Source of the DNA: Valencia hispanica
Taxonomy: Eukaryota > Chordata > Actinopteri > Cyprinodontiformes > Valenciidae
DNA: 64,000 bases
Reading direction: 5' to 3'
Assembly: GCA_963556495.2 (NCBI GenBank)
Contig: OY747713.1
Coordinates: 41,977,461 to 42,041,460 of the forward strand
Both the position numbers and the translations under genes were made by a program. Position 1 is the stretch's first letter. Each line of letters opens with the position of its first letter. Below are positions 23,735 to 34,560 of the stretch, piece after piece. The notes under the pieces were generated by a model. That model made no database searches and had not been told where the DNA came from. It was given only the letters and a program-made list of their open reading frames with translations.

Positions 23735-24250
23735 TCAAAGGGTCTGGATGAAAAGTAATTGTCACCTAAATCTAATAACTGGTTGTGTCACTAAGCGGCA
23801 ACAACTAGCATAAAGCTTTGCCAATATCTGGAAATGAGTTTTTCACGTTACTTTGGACCACTCGTCTTTGTAGAATTGTTTTAATTCAGCCAACCTGTGG
23901 GGGAGGGGTTTCAAGTTATGACAGCCAGTTTAAAGTCACTCAGATTCAGGCCAGTCTTTGACTAGGCCTCACCGAAACGCTTATTTTGTTTATTTTGAGC
24001 CATTCAGAGATGGACTTGGAGGTGTTAAGTGAGCTTCAGTTTAACGTCAACCTGATGGCTGGACATTCTCCAATTACAGCAAGTTGTCCAGATCCCAAAG
24101 GAGCAAAGCAGTTCCAAATCATCACACTACCACCACCATGTTCAACCATCGATACAATGTATTCGGAAATACTGTACTGCCGGATGGAACAGGACTCACA
24201 CAAGTTCTATTTTTCACATCAGTCGACTAAATATTTTCCCAAAAGTATTG
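23735..24250 (-). mobile_element. Tc1-like transposase relic, reverse orientation
   Basis: On the reverse strand this follows a fish Tc1-like transposase through the middle of the protein. Recognisable plus-strand phrases are 'aataactggttgtgtcac', 'gtagaattgttttaattcag', 'catcacactaccaccaccat' (reverse of the GGGS.M motif region) and 'tattttcccaaaagt'. Several internal gaps and stops. No terminal repeats found. Confidence 0.68.
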
Positions 24251-24432
24251 CCAATAATTAAGATGTTTTTGGCAAATGTGAGATTGACATTAGCTGTTTT
24301 CTTAATTTTTGTAAGCAATGTTTTTTTTTTTACTTGAAGCTCTGTCTCTTTTTATTGCCTGGTCTCTTTCTTATTGTTGAATTATGAACACTGACCTTAC
24401 CTGAGGCAAGTGAGGTCTCCAGGGTGTTAGAT

Positions 24433-25173
24433 CAGTGGTCTCCAACTTTTTTTCACCACGAACACATTATTTTCACATCCCGGCCTTTAAGCCGTGGTGG
24501 ATAAATGTAACAAAATAAAAATATATGTCCGGTATAAAAAAAGTTTTTTAAAACTATAAGAAATGTAAATGTAATGTGTGCAAGTAACCTTATTAGTAGC
24601 GTCCCGTATCATCACGCCAACATAATAACATGATAACATGGTTTCTGGACCCTAACCCTCTCTGGTTGCTATGGTAACATTTAAACTTGATTTTAAAATG
24701 AGATTTAACACAAAAACGAATAAAAAGTTAATGAAAAATACAACTCACCACAACGCTGAATCAGTAGGAGCTATGTAGCTGTTTCTCTGTAACGAGACGG
24801 CCCCGTCTGGGGTTTAAAGGTTTCACTACCTCATTAGAAAGCTGGTTGCCACATTTTATTTAGAGCGGGCCTGGTGCACGGAAATCGCATGTCGCAATAA
24901 ATCCATATTTTAAGCATGACTCCTGATATCTGTTAAATGTAGCTCTCTTTTTCTTGCAAGTCGTAGGCTCTATCACGTGACCAAGGCAAGTGTCTTGACA
25001 TGCTCCAAGAGTGAGTTTTAGCCGAATGTAACTCAAAGAATCCGGTCATATTTCAAAATAAAACATTGTTTAAACTCAGATAATTAATAAAACGGAAGTA
25101 CTGTAAGTTACTTATCATTTTTGTAAGGCCCGCTGCCCAGTACCAAAGGACTAACGGACTGGTACCGCGTTGG
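24433..25173. mobile_element. hAT-like non-autonomous element
   Basis: The left end 'cagtggtctccaacttttt' followed by 'cccggcctttaagccgtgg' is typical of a fish hAT group. The right side, reverse complemented, gives 'ccaacgcggtaccagtccgt', which mirrors the expected 'ccaac...cggacc' block but lacks the outermost bases. No transposase. The target duplication is not visible, which fits loss of the right tip. Confidence 0.5.
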
Positions 25174-25975
25174 ATATTCTGTTTTCTCAGATGAGTCATC
25201 AAAGTCATCTTGGACTAATTTGGTTGGGAGTCCACTTTAGGGAGGGTTGACTATTGTTCCATGTTTTCTCAATTTGTGTCTCATCTGTGGTTCACAATAG
25301 TCCCACACTGATAGATTTCAGTGACTTTATTTCTCATTTGCTTTTAAATTTCTGTTATTTGCCTCATGATGTGTTGCTATTTCGAGATTTCTTATCCTAC
25401 TTCGTGATGTCAGACAGGTTTATGTACTTGATTCCACAGGTCTGGTAGCAATCAGCTTTCCAAATAAAGTGGTTAATTACAGTTAATTCATTATTTATCA
25501 AATGGGAAAATTAGGAATTTTTTAGGGCCAGGTTTGTATAGCTAGCTTTTCCCCCTTACATAAAGTCATAATTTGAAAACTGCCTTTTGTATTTACTCTG
25601 GTTTTCCTTGTATGCCGTTAAAATTGGTTTGATGATCTGAAATATTAAAATGCAATACAAAAAAGCAACAGGAAGAAATCTGTGAGGGAGGAAATACAAT
25701 TTCATTATACTGTACATAATAGTATGATTTGTTGAACTTGGCTTACAAAGTGTACCAGTGTTATCAAAGCTCTTTAGCTGTGGTAGTGGTATCCTTTTAA
25801 TTTAAGAGACACATTGGTGGAATAACAGGCAGTGAAAAATGTAACGGATTAAGTATTTGAAATGCTTCAATACCAGATACAACAGTAGGCTCTATCGAAA
25901 ATATTAGGAGTCACCAGAAATCATATGTTACTTCAATCTGCCATCAGGAAATAAAACTCCTCTGATTAAAAAATG
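25174..25975. other. No recognised feature
   Basis: AT-rich sequence with chance frames (for example 25254-25448). Nothing supported. Confidence 0.35.
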
Positions 25976-26245
25976 TAGTTTAAAAGTGTTTTTCTGTCCA
26001 AGACCGACGGCCACTCAATTGGAGCCAATTTTCAACAACGCATACAACCGACAGCAAAGTCATAGCTAATTCAGTACAGGCTTTTGGCACACTCCAAAGA
26101 GTGGATGGAATAACCTTCATACATATTTGTGGGATATAGCTCTGTAAATATGAAGGGAGAATGCCAAGAATAGCTTTGATGATATAAATGTAAATATGGC
26201 GACGATTTAAATATAAGAGAAGGCAAAACAGGAAACACAGAAATG
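25976..26245 (-). pseudogene. Possible LINE C-terminal fragment, reverse orientation
   Basis: The reverse frames read KAILGILPSYLQSYIPQ, then TELAMTLL and WLQLSGRRSWT. This resembles the end of fish LINE polymerase ORFs, where a 'lP.yl' block precedes 'TELGK.AF.y.aP..WN.LQ'. Two frames alternate within the similarity, suggesting small indels. The flanking 158-codon reverse frame (25980-26456) extends upstream without recognised motifs. The assignment is tentative. Confidence 0.4.
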
Positions 26246-27059
26246 TAATATGCAGCCATGAGTCACTTTTACTGTTCCTAATTAAGGTCTGGTCACTAAG
26301 GCAGACAGTAAGAGGGTATTGGGGATCATGAAGAGGCTTGAATATTATTATCGACATCGTTTTCTGAGTATAGACATTAAAGTGGCAGCAACACCTCTTT
26401 TTCACCCTCCAAAGAAAGACAAAAGGTATTATAAAAAAAGACTCAAGTCTAACCAAGGTGGGGTTTTTTAACCTGCTGCTAAATATCAGACTTTAAAGTA
26501 AGTGAATTCTTAATAGGAACACTTATGGTTTTTAAAAGTAAAAAATGTATTAAATCATAGCGCCATGAAGGGTAAAAGTATATAGACGTAAAAAGCTGCA
26601 AAATGTTGGCAAAGCTGATAGTGTTCCTGATCAGGCAGGGATCCATCAGCTAGAAGTCAACTTGTTTATTGTTGGTAATAAAATAAACAAGATATGCCCT
26701 ACAGATAATCCCTGTGGAACAACACTGGCTACATCAAGGTCATCTACAAGAATTACATTCTGCTAACACACTGATCTCTGTTAAAGTGATCATATTCAGA
26801 CTACCCAACATAAATGCAAAACATAAACTTAATAATATTCCCTGGAAGATTTAATCATTTTGCTGTAAACTTTCTTGTCGAAAAAAGACGCACTCTTTTT
26901 GCATTGAAAAATTGTATAGCAGTGCTTCATGAGTTAAAAAGAAATACATTATCCTATTAACTTAAATTGATCATGGTGATATTAGAATGTTAAGCCAATA
27001 CAGATCAAAGCAATGCCGGTCACTCCTTCTAACTGCTCAGTTAAAAACTGGCTGCAGGA
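26246..27059. other. No recognised feature
   Basis: May contain more of the preceding LINE fragment on the reverse strand, but I cannot support it. Confidence 0.3.
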
Positions 27060-27134
27060 CAAATCGCAGAAATTTTTACTATTTGTGGGTGGCTGTGGTC
27101 CCTAACCCCACACGAATACTAAGGGTCCACTGTA
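27060..27134 (-). mobile_element. pogo/Tigger-like terminal fragment
   Basis: The reverse complement begins with 'cagtggacccttagtattcg' next to a TA and continues as pogo-type subterminal sequence. It resembles the ends of the element at 2784-4597. The opposite end was not found. Confidence 0.5.
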
Positions 27135-28302
27135 ATATCGCAGTTCAGCGTGGATATGTCATTTTCAGAAACAAATGTCTTTTAAGGAATAGGAACGAAT
27201 CCCAAATTAGTTCTGAAAGCTAACAAAACACAGTTATTGGTGTGTGTTCAAACAACTAGTTAACAATGCAAAGCAGAAGGGGAAAACATTTGCTAAATTG
27301 GAAATCAATAGCATTTTGGACAACTGATTCTTAATGTTTTATTAACTATGATTGAATGCCGTTATGGACTGCCAAGATGGCACCAAAAACATGTATGGAC
27401 TCACAAGATGGCTGACAGATGATATCAGATCCGGAGTTAGCGGCTTAGCTAACAACGATTGAAAATATTTAACAACCCTTTTATGGTCCACATGTACCTT
27501 TGAGTATCACTAATACAAATACTAATGTGTTGAGCGCTGGCGGCGTGCTACGACTGATCACATGAACAGAAGAAGCTATGTTTTAAAAACGGCGGAACTA
27601 ATGGTAGCTACCATGTTAGTAATAGCTTTTTAGCCTCAGCATTAGCAGTACTTTAGCGTAAGCAGCCGGGATACACGTCTAATATCTTGCTTGTTTTTAA
27701 GGACTATGCAGTCATATACTTACAGGGGTGAGTGAGAGAAAAGGAAGACAAAACAGACAAAACGGAATAAACTCAAAGTGCACAAGTACAGTGCTGACAG
27801 TGACCAGTCATCAACGTTCCGAAACAGAGCCTGTAGCGCAAACAGCTTTGGGTGAGCCACGTGCCTTAGTAAAAGTCTCCAGTGCCCCAGTAAAATTATA
27901 GCTGCTCTCGCTGGAAACGGCATTCATGAGCACATCTCCGTGCCTGCTTTAGTCATGACTCGAGCCTGCAACTTACCAGCCAATAAAAAAACAAGGAAAA
28001 AAGAAAGGGGCCATAATAACCAATCAGGAAATAGCTCTGTAGCTGGGTAAGATTGAACGCAACAACCAATGAAAATCGTTTACGATTCTTCTGAGTGTTT
28101 CATTGTAGAAACACACATACAGTCAACAGTGGAAACTGCTGGAGCTCGTCACATCACTTTGAGCACAGAGTAAGTCTTCCCCTGTTTTATTGTTACAACA
28201 AATTCTTGTTTGACAGAAAAATTAACAAGTTGACCGCTGTTAGAGAATGTTACCCACATAATTAGCATCTGTTTTCACTGCTTAGTGTCATTGTAGCCTA
28301 AA
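27135..28302. other. No recognised feature
   Basis: Moderately GC-balanced sequence with scattered 'gatggc' and 'ttagc' words but no identifiable element. A reverse frame at 27720-27923 is unconvincing. Confidence 0.35.
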
Positions 28303-28362
28303 TTAAATTCAAATAAAAAATACTTTATTGATCCCAGAGGGAAATTAAGTGTTGGTATAGCT
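28303..28362 (-). mobile_element. LINE 3' tail fragment, reverse orientation
   Basis: 'tactttattgatcccagagg' followed by 'gaaattaa' is the reverse of the tail 'cctctgggatcaataaagta', which is typical of Rex1-like fish LINE 3' ends. It is the same kind of tail as the plus-strand element ending at 29675, so two such LINE ends face away from each other here. Confidence 0.6.
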
Positions 28363-28509
28363 CAAATAATTAATTCTTTAAGGAGTTGAACATTTAGCAA
28401 CAGTTTACCAGCTTGTGCTCTCCCTCACACACACACTCACACCATGCGTAGGCTGCATGCACACATGCGGACAATTAATGATTTATACATATATATATTT
28501 ATACATACA

Positions 28510-29675
28510 CATCATTATTGCAGTTGCAGCGGCTCTCGCTCCGAGTTGAGCTTTTTTCTCTCTTTTTAAAGAACTTGAAACATTAATACCTAATATCATC
28601 CGTCGTGTTTGAGTACAGAGACGACAACGGCACCACGGATATTATTTTTTCATAGCAGCTCTGCACTTTTCCGTTGTTTTTTTTTTTGTTACTTGTGTTT
28701 TTCACTTTTTGTGCCCGGACACCTGTTGCCATGGCTCCCTTTTTTGTTTACACAAGGGATCAGCTGTTAGCGCTGAGCAACACAGCCGCGCAGCCCCGAG
28801 AGAGACCCGATATCCCCCAGGAGCTGAGGAGGAAAAGACGGGGGATAGTTTGCCTAATCCAGGACTTTGTGGGCTGGTGTCAGAGGAACCACCTCCAGAT
28901 CAATGCAGGGAAAACAAAAGAACTGGTGGTGGATTTCCGCAGGAGCAGTCACGCCCCCCCAACACCGGTGAACATCCAGGGAATGGTGATAGAGAGAGTG
29001 GAGTCTTATAAGTACCTGGGTGTTCACCTGAACAGTAAGCTGGATTTGGCCCAGAACAACATGGCGCTTTATAAAAAGGGTCAAAGCAGACTCCATCTGC
29101 TCAGGAAGCTCAGGTCCTTTGGTGTGCAGGGGGTGCTCCTGAAGACCTTCTATGACACGGTGGTGGCATCCGCCATCTTCTCTGGGGTGGTGTGCTGGAG
29201 CAGCAGCATGTCTACTGCTGACAGGAGGAGACTGGACAAGCTCATCAGGAAGGCCAGCTCTGTCCTGGGTTGCCCTCTGGACACAGTGCAGGAGGTGGGA
29301 GAAAGGAGGATGGTAGCAAAGCTATCATCACTGATGGACAATGACTCCCACCCCCTGCAGGACACCATCACTGCCCTGAGCAGCTCTTTCAGTGATAGAC
29401 TCCTTCACCCTAAATGTGAGAAGGAGAGATATCGCAGGTCCTTCCTTCCTGCTGCAGTCAGACTGTTTAACACCAGCACTGCTCCTTGTAGACAACACAC
29501 ACACGCAAGGGACTCAGTTTAATATTGTTCATATATTGTTTATTTATTGTATGTATTTTTTACATTATTATTGTTATTATAATTATTTATTCTTTTTTAA
29601 CTATCCACTGTGCTGCTGCAACACAGAGAATTTCCCCATTGTGGGACAATAAAGGTCTATCTTATCTTGTCTATC
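28510..29675 (+). mobile_element. Rex1-like LINE with large internal deletion
   Basis: Holds a GC-richer 5' leader (about 28515-28730), the start of ORF2 (MAPFFVYTRDQLLALSN, then RPDIPQELRRKRRG), then directly the C-terminal end of the polymerase ORF. It finishes with 'gtgggacaataaaggtctat' and a ctatcttat repeat tail. The endonuclease and the catalytic reverse transcriptase are deleted, so it cannot move by itself. The assignment to Rex1/CR1-like LINEs is from motif memory. Confidence 0.75.
28731..29522 (+). CDS. Open frame left by internal deletion of a LINE ORF2
   Basis: 263 codons from the ATG after 'cacctgttgcc', which fits the usual LINE ORF2 start (MAPFFVYTRDQL). Residues 1-39 or so are the N-terminus. 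From about residue 40 the frame jumps to the region after the palm (FVGWCQRNHLQINAGKTKEL). It continues through ESYKYLGVHLNSKLD, FYDTVVASAIFSGVVCW, RKASSVLGCPLD, FSDRLLHPKC and YRRSFLPAAVRLFN. All catalytic motifs are gone. The frame has no stop or shift across the junction. I would not expect a function, but the intact reading is notable. Confidence 0.65.
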   Translation: MAPFFVYTRDQLLALSNTAAQPRERPDIPQELRRKRRGIVCLIQDFVGWCQRNHLQINAGKTKELVVDFRRSSHAPPTPVNIQGMVIERVESYKYLGVHLNSKLDLAQNNMALYKKGQSRLHLLRKLRSFGVQGVLLKTFYDTVVASAIFSGVVCWSSSMSTADRRRLDKLIRKASSVLGCPLDTVQEVGERRMVAKLSSLMDNDSHPLQDTITALSSSFSDRLLHPKCEKERYRRSFLPAAVRLFNTSTAPCRQHTHARDSV

Positions 29676-29955
29676 TTATCTCATACTGTGGACAGAGCCC
29701 TGTAAAAGTAACTATACTATTTGTGAAGCTGTCCTACTGTAAAACTAAACATAGCCTTCTGATAAACTATTCAGAGATGGAGATCAGAAAATTCTTCCAG
29801 AACAGAGGCAGAGGAACAGTGAGGAGAAATGAGGAGGACGAGGGAGGTATGAGAATTGTCCACATTAACGATAACATTAACATTTATGATGGTAATAGCC
29901 AGTGCTGTGATTTGATCAATGGTTTAATGGCAAACTGAAAAAAAATGGCTGCATT

Positions 29956-32027
29956 TGCAAATGTAGCCTATAATAATCTACACAGAGTCAGAGTAGCCTA
30001 TAGGTGATAGTTTGCCTATAATGTAGCCTATAATAATCTGCAGAGTCAAAGTAGCCTATAGGTGATAATTTGCCTATAATGTAGCCTATAATAATCTACA
30101 CACAGTCAGAGTAGCCTATAGGTGATAGTTTACCAGTAATGTAGCCTATAATAATCAACACAAAGTCAGAGTAACCTATAGGTGATATTTTGCCTATAAT
30201 GTAGCCTATAATAATCTACACCCAGTCAGAGTAACCTACAAGTGATAATTTGCCTATAATGTAGCCTATAATAATCTACACAGAGTCAGAGTAGCCTATA
30301 GGTGATAATTTACCAGTAATGTAGCCTATAATAATCTACACACAGTCAGAGTAGCCTATAGGTGATAATTTACCAATAATGTAGCCTATAATAATCTACA
30401 CAGAGTCAGAGTAACCTATTGTTGATAATTTACCAATAATGTAGCCTATAATAATCTACACAGAGTCAGAGTAGCCTATTGTTGATAATTTACCAATAAT
30501 GTAGCCTATAATAATCTACACAGAGTCAGAGTAACCTATTGTTGATAATTTACCAATAATGTAGCCTATAATAATCTACACACAGTCAGAGTAACCTACA
30601 GGTAATAATTTGCCTATAATGTAGCCTATAATAATCTACACAGAGTCAGAGTAACCTATAGGTGATAATTTACCAGTAATGTAGCCTATAATAATCTACA
30701 CACAGTCAGAGTAACCTACAGGTGATAATTTGCCTATAATGTAGCCTATAATAATCTACACAGAGTCAGAGTAACCTATTGTTGATAATTTACCAATAAT
30801 GTAGCCTATAATAATCTACACACAGTCAGAGTAGCCTATAGGTGATAATTTACCAGTAATGTAGCCTATAATAATCTACACACAGTCAGAGTAACCTATT
30901 GTTGATAATTTACCAATAATGTAGCCTATAATAATCTACACAGAGTCAGAGTAACCTATAGATGATAATTTGCCAATAATGTAGCCTATAATAATCTAAA
31001 GAGAGTCAAGAGTAGCCTATAGGTGATAATTTACCAGTAATGTAGCCTATAATAATCTACACACAGTCAGAGTAACCTACAGGTGATAATTTGCCTATAA
31101 TGTAGCCTATAATAATCTACACAGAGTCAGAGTAACCTATAGGTGATAATTTACCAATAATGTATCCTATAATAATCTAAACAGAGTCAAGAGTAGCCTA
31201 TAGGTGATAATTTACCAGTAATGTAGCCTATAATAATCTACACACAGTCAGAGTAACCTACAGGTGATAATTTGCCTATAATGTAGCCTATAATAATCTA
31301 CACACAGTCAGAGTAACCTATTGGTGATAATTTGCCTATAATGTAGCCTATAATAATCTACACACAGTCAGAGTAACCTATAGGTGATAATTTGCCTATA
31401 ATGTAGCCTATAATAATCTACACACAGTCAGAGTAACCTATTGTTGATAATTTACCAATAATGTAGCCTATAATAATCTACACAGAGTCAGAGTAACCTA
31501 TAGGTGATAATTTACCAATAATGTAGCCTATAATAATCTAAACAGAGTCAAGAGTAGCCTATAGGTGATAAATTACCAGTAATGTAGCCTATAATAATCT
31601 ACACACAGTCAGAGTAACCTATTGTTGATAATTTACCAATAATGTAGCCTATAATAATCTAAAGAGAGTCAAGAGTAGCCTATATGTGATAATTTACCAG
31701 TAATGTAGCCTATAATAATCTACACACAGTCAGAGTAACCTACAGGTGATAATTTACCAGTAATGTAGCCTATAATAATCTACACACAGTCAGAGTAACC
31801 TACAGGTGATAATTTGCCTATAATGTAGCCTATAATAATCTACACACAGTCAGAGTAGCCTATAGGTGATAATTTACCAGTAATGTAGCCTATAATAATC
31901 TACACACAGTCAGAGTAACCTACAGGTGATAATTTGCCTATAATGTAGCCTATAATAATCTACACACAGTCAGAGTAGCCTACTCTGACTCTGTGTAGAT
32001 TCTTATAGGCTACATTTGCAAATTATC
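29956..32027 (+). repeat. 60-bp satellite array, about 34 direct units closed by one inverted unit
   Basis: The unit is close to 60 bp, with core 'gtagcctataataatctaca' followed by 'cagtcagagta(g/a)cct'. Its linker is one of three: 'ttgcctataatgt', 'ttaccagtaatgt' or 'ttaccaataatgt'. Within a unit gcctata or a near copy occurs two to three times, hinting at an older shorter repeat. Some units are 61 bp ('agagtcaagagtagcc'). The last unit (31980-32027) is inverted. The variant 'tttgcaaatgtagcc' occurs only at the extreme left (29957) and, inverted, at the extreme right, so the array has matched inward-facing ends. Confidence 0.95.
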
Positions 32028-32895
32028 ACCAAAAGTCAGTATGAAGGCTTTAGTAGGCTATTTAAGATACAAAGAACTGCAGTATTGCTGACTATAGGAC
32101 TCTTGCCTGGGAGATAAGTATATCGATTTTGTAAAACAAAAAACCTGTCAGTTTCTTAGAGAATGCTTTTTGGTCAGGTGACTGTTTTGTCACAAGGTAG
32201 GGTGGGATAACTTTATAAACGGAGCAGATTTCACTATTCTTATAATCACATGTGAAAACTGAAGACAATAAAAAATGCAGACAGGAGACTCTGAACTATG
32301 TACATATTTGTACAGCAATAAACAGTAATATTTTCATGTTGCTTCAGACTAAGTGCAGCCAAGTGATTGACCACTTTGCAAAAATGAAAACAGGACGTTA
32401 CAGTTTACTTCCCAAAAAATGTTTCCCTGAAGAGACACACAACAGTTGTTCATTTATGCTTCCACTATGGAAATAAAAGAACCTAGAGATGTAGGGGTGC
32501 TTTTTTTTTTTGTTTATTTTTTTACTTTTGTAATTGTTCAATTTGCAGATGTTTACTGAAATAGATATTTCAAAAAGATTCATTGCTCTTCCTTCTTGCT
32601 TTTATCAGTAACGGTTTAGAAGTCTAGAGTAAAGTGCACAAGTAAGCCAAATGCATTATTGTAGTACATTCCAGGTGGTTATTCAAAGATCTAGACAACA
32701 ACATAGTCTGATATGATTAAATAGTTTAAAGAACTATTTGTTTTTTTTTATGATAAGACCTGAATGTTTTTTTTCTTGCGCACTTTGCGTGCTCTCATGA
32801 ATTCTTTGTGCCCCATTTGTTCCCCGGTACAGTGTTAGTTCTAGTGACGCCCCTGGGGTGAGCAGCTTGGGGCCTGCTCTTGCCCAAACAATTTA
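32028..32895. other. No recognised feature
   Basis: AT-rich sequence flanking the satellite. A frame at 32252-32476 shows no motif. Confidence 0.35.
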
Positions 32896-33902
32896 TAGAA
32901 CAAAGTTCTCCCACTTTGAAATTATAGAGGGGTCAGAAATTCACATTGTAGGTGCATTTCCACTGTAAGAGACAGCATTTTTTCTATTCAGGAAATCACA
33001 TTGTCTGATTTTTAAAGAATTTATTTGTATTTTATGGTTGCACATAAGTATTTGAACACCTGAGAAAATCAGCGTTAATATTTGGTACAGAAGCCTTTGT
33101 TTGTAATTATAGAGGTCAAATGTTTCCTGTAGTTCTTGACCAGGTTTGCACACACTACAACAGGGACTTTGGCAACACTCCTCCAAACAGATCTTCTCTA
33201 GATCTGTCAGGTTTCGGGGCTGTCGCTGAGCAACACAGAGCTTCAGCTCCCTCCAAAGGTTTTCTATTGGATTTAGGTCTGGAGACTGGCTAGGTCACTC
33301 CAGAACCTTGATATGTTTCTTATAGAGCCACTCTTCATGTCATTGACCAGCTCCTCCCCTGTAGTTCTGGGCTGATTCCTCACCTTTCTTATCATCAGTG
33401 ATACCGCACGAGGGGAGATCTCGCTTAGAGCCCCAGTCCAAGGGACACTGACAGTCATCTTTAGCCTCTTCCATTTTCTAATAATTGCCCCGTAGCCCTT
33501 TCCAGCTTTATGGAGGTCTTTTGTCAGCTCTTTGGTCTTGCCCGTGGTAGGAGTTGGAGTCTGACTGACTGTGGGGTGGACAGGTGTCTTTAACGAGCTC
33601 AAACAGGTGCTACTTATTTAGATTAATAAGTGGAGTAGAGGTGGACTTCTTAAAGGCAGGGTAACAGGTCTTTGAGAGCCAGAATTCTTGCTGATTGCCC
33701 GGTGTTCAAATACTTATGTGCGCCAATAAAATACAAATAAATTCTTTAAACATCAGACAGTGTGATTTCCTGAATTTCTTTTTAAATGCCGTCTCTCATA
33801 GTGTAATGCACCTACAATGCGAATTCCAGACCCTTCCATAATTTCTAAGTGGGAGAACTTGCAAAATCGCAGGGTGTTCAAATACTTATGTTCCTCACTG
33901 TA
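32896..33902 (-). mobile_element. Tc1-like element with long inverted ends and an internal deletion
   Basis: Inverted ends of roughly 150-200 bp: 'aagttctcccactttgaaat' at 32897 is mirrored by the reverse of 33843-33863, and 'aagtatttgaacacc' appears on both sides. The right end finishes 'cttatgttcctcactgta'. The left end lacks the outermost ~35 bases. The transposase lies on the reverse strand and is internally deleted. This group is related to the relic at 41760-42240. Confidence 0.75.
33110..33602 (-). pseudogene. Internally deleted Tc1-like transposase
   Basis: The reverse frame starts near 33602 with [17 protein letters not shown] (DNA-binding region) and runs through [11 protein letters not shown] and [19 protein letters not shown]. 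It then jumps, with a frame change, to sequence just before the third catalytic block (KKHIKVLE). Next comes [16 protein letters not shown], with the catalytic Glu, and a C-terminal part. The WSDET and DND catalytic blocks are missing. It is inactive, but the deletion is clean. Confidence 0.75.
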
Positions 33903-34394
33903 TACATATTATACATTATTGGAAAGCAAAGATTCTAGAGAATCCAATAGTGAATGCCAATCAAAGATAAAATCATAACTATAGAAACAGTAAACGCTTT
34001 TGTCAAACCTCTCAGAAGGCAAATAATGTACAACTCACCGTTCGAAGCCTTTATATCACTGACAGAAAGAGCCATCTCGAATAAAAACTGCCTTTAACAT
34101 CCACGAGGGTCCAATCAATATAACCCAATAAAATAGTCCACAGCAAGTCTTACATCCACAATCCAACAGAATCTGTTGGTTGAAACCTTCGTAATATCCT
34201 TCCATTGGCATTTCTCACAAAGTTGCAAAACAACAAATTGGTGGATTACCACCACCTACTGGTATGGACTGTGGACCAGAATGTCACTCAAGGTTGCAGT
34301 TGTCTATTTAAGGCTGTTGATGTAGCCTAAAAGCATCGTCCGTGCTTGAGCTAGCTTTGAACTAGTTTTTATTAACGTAAGCTCTAATGTCCAT
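33903..34394. other. No recognised feature
   Basis: AT-rich spacer between the Tc1-like element and the unclassified repeat copy 2. Confidence 0.35.
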
Positions 34395-34560
34395 TTTGGT
34401 ATACAACCGTATCAAAATATCGACTTTTCTACGACCAAAAGTCCTACTTAAAAGCTTACAGCACCTTTTGTCGGTTGTCTGGGGTCAATGCATTGCATGG
34501 TTACAACTTCATATCCACAGGCGTTGCAATCTGTCTTGGGCGGACCAGATACCTGAACCC
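34395..34560 (-). repeat. Unclassified dispersed repeat, copy 2
   Basis: The reverse complement aligns with 5303-5452, with the same order of landmarks ('aaccatgcaatgcattgacc', 'gtcgtagaaaagtcgatatt', 'gatacggttgtat'). The right limit coincides with a C-run at 34560-34568. Family unknown. Confidence 0.6.

Noticed and set aside
25980..26456. 158-codon reverse frame as a host membrane protein
   Set aside because: Part of it resembles a LINE polymerase C-terminus; the rest is AT-driven hydrophobic sequence without supporting features.
29956..32027. Regular 60-bp repeats resembling a CRISPR array
   Set aside because: The whole 60-bp unit is conserved with no unique spacers, no cas genes are present, and the surroundings are eukaryotic. 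It is a satellite.
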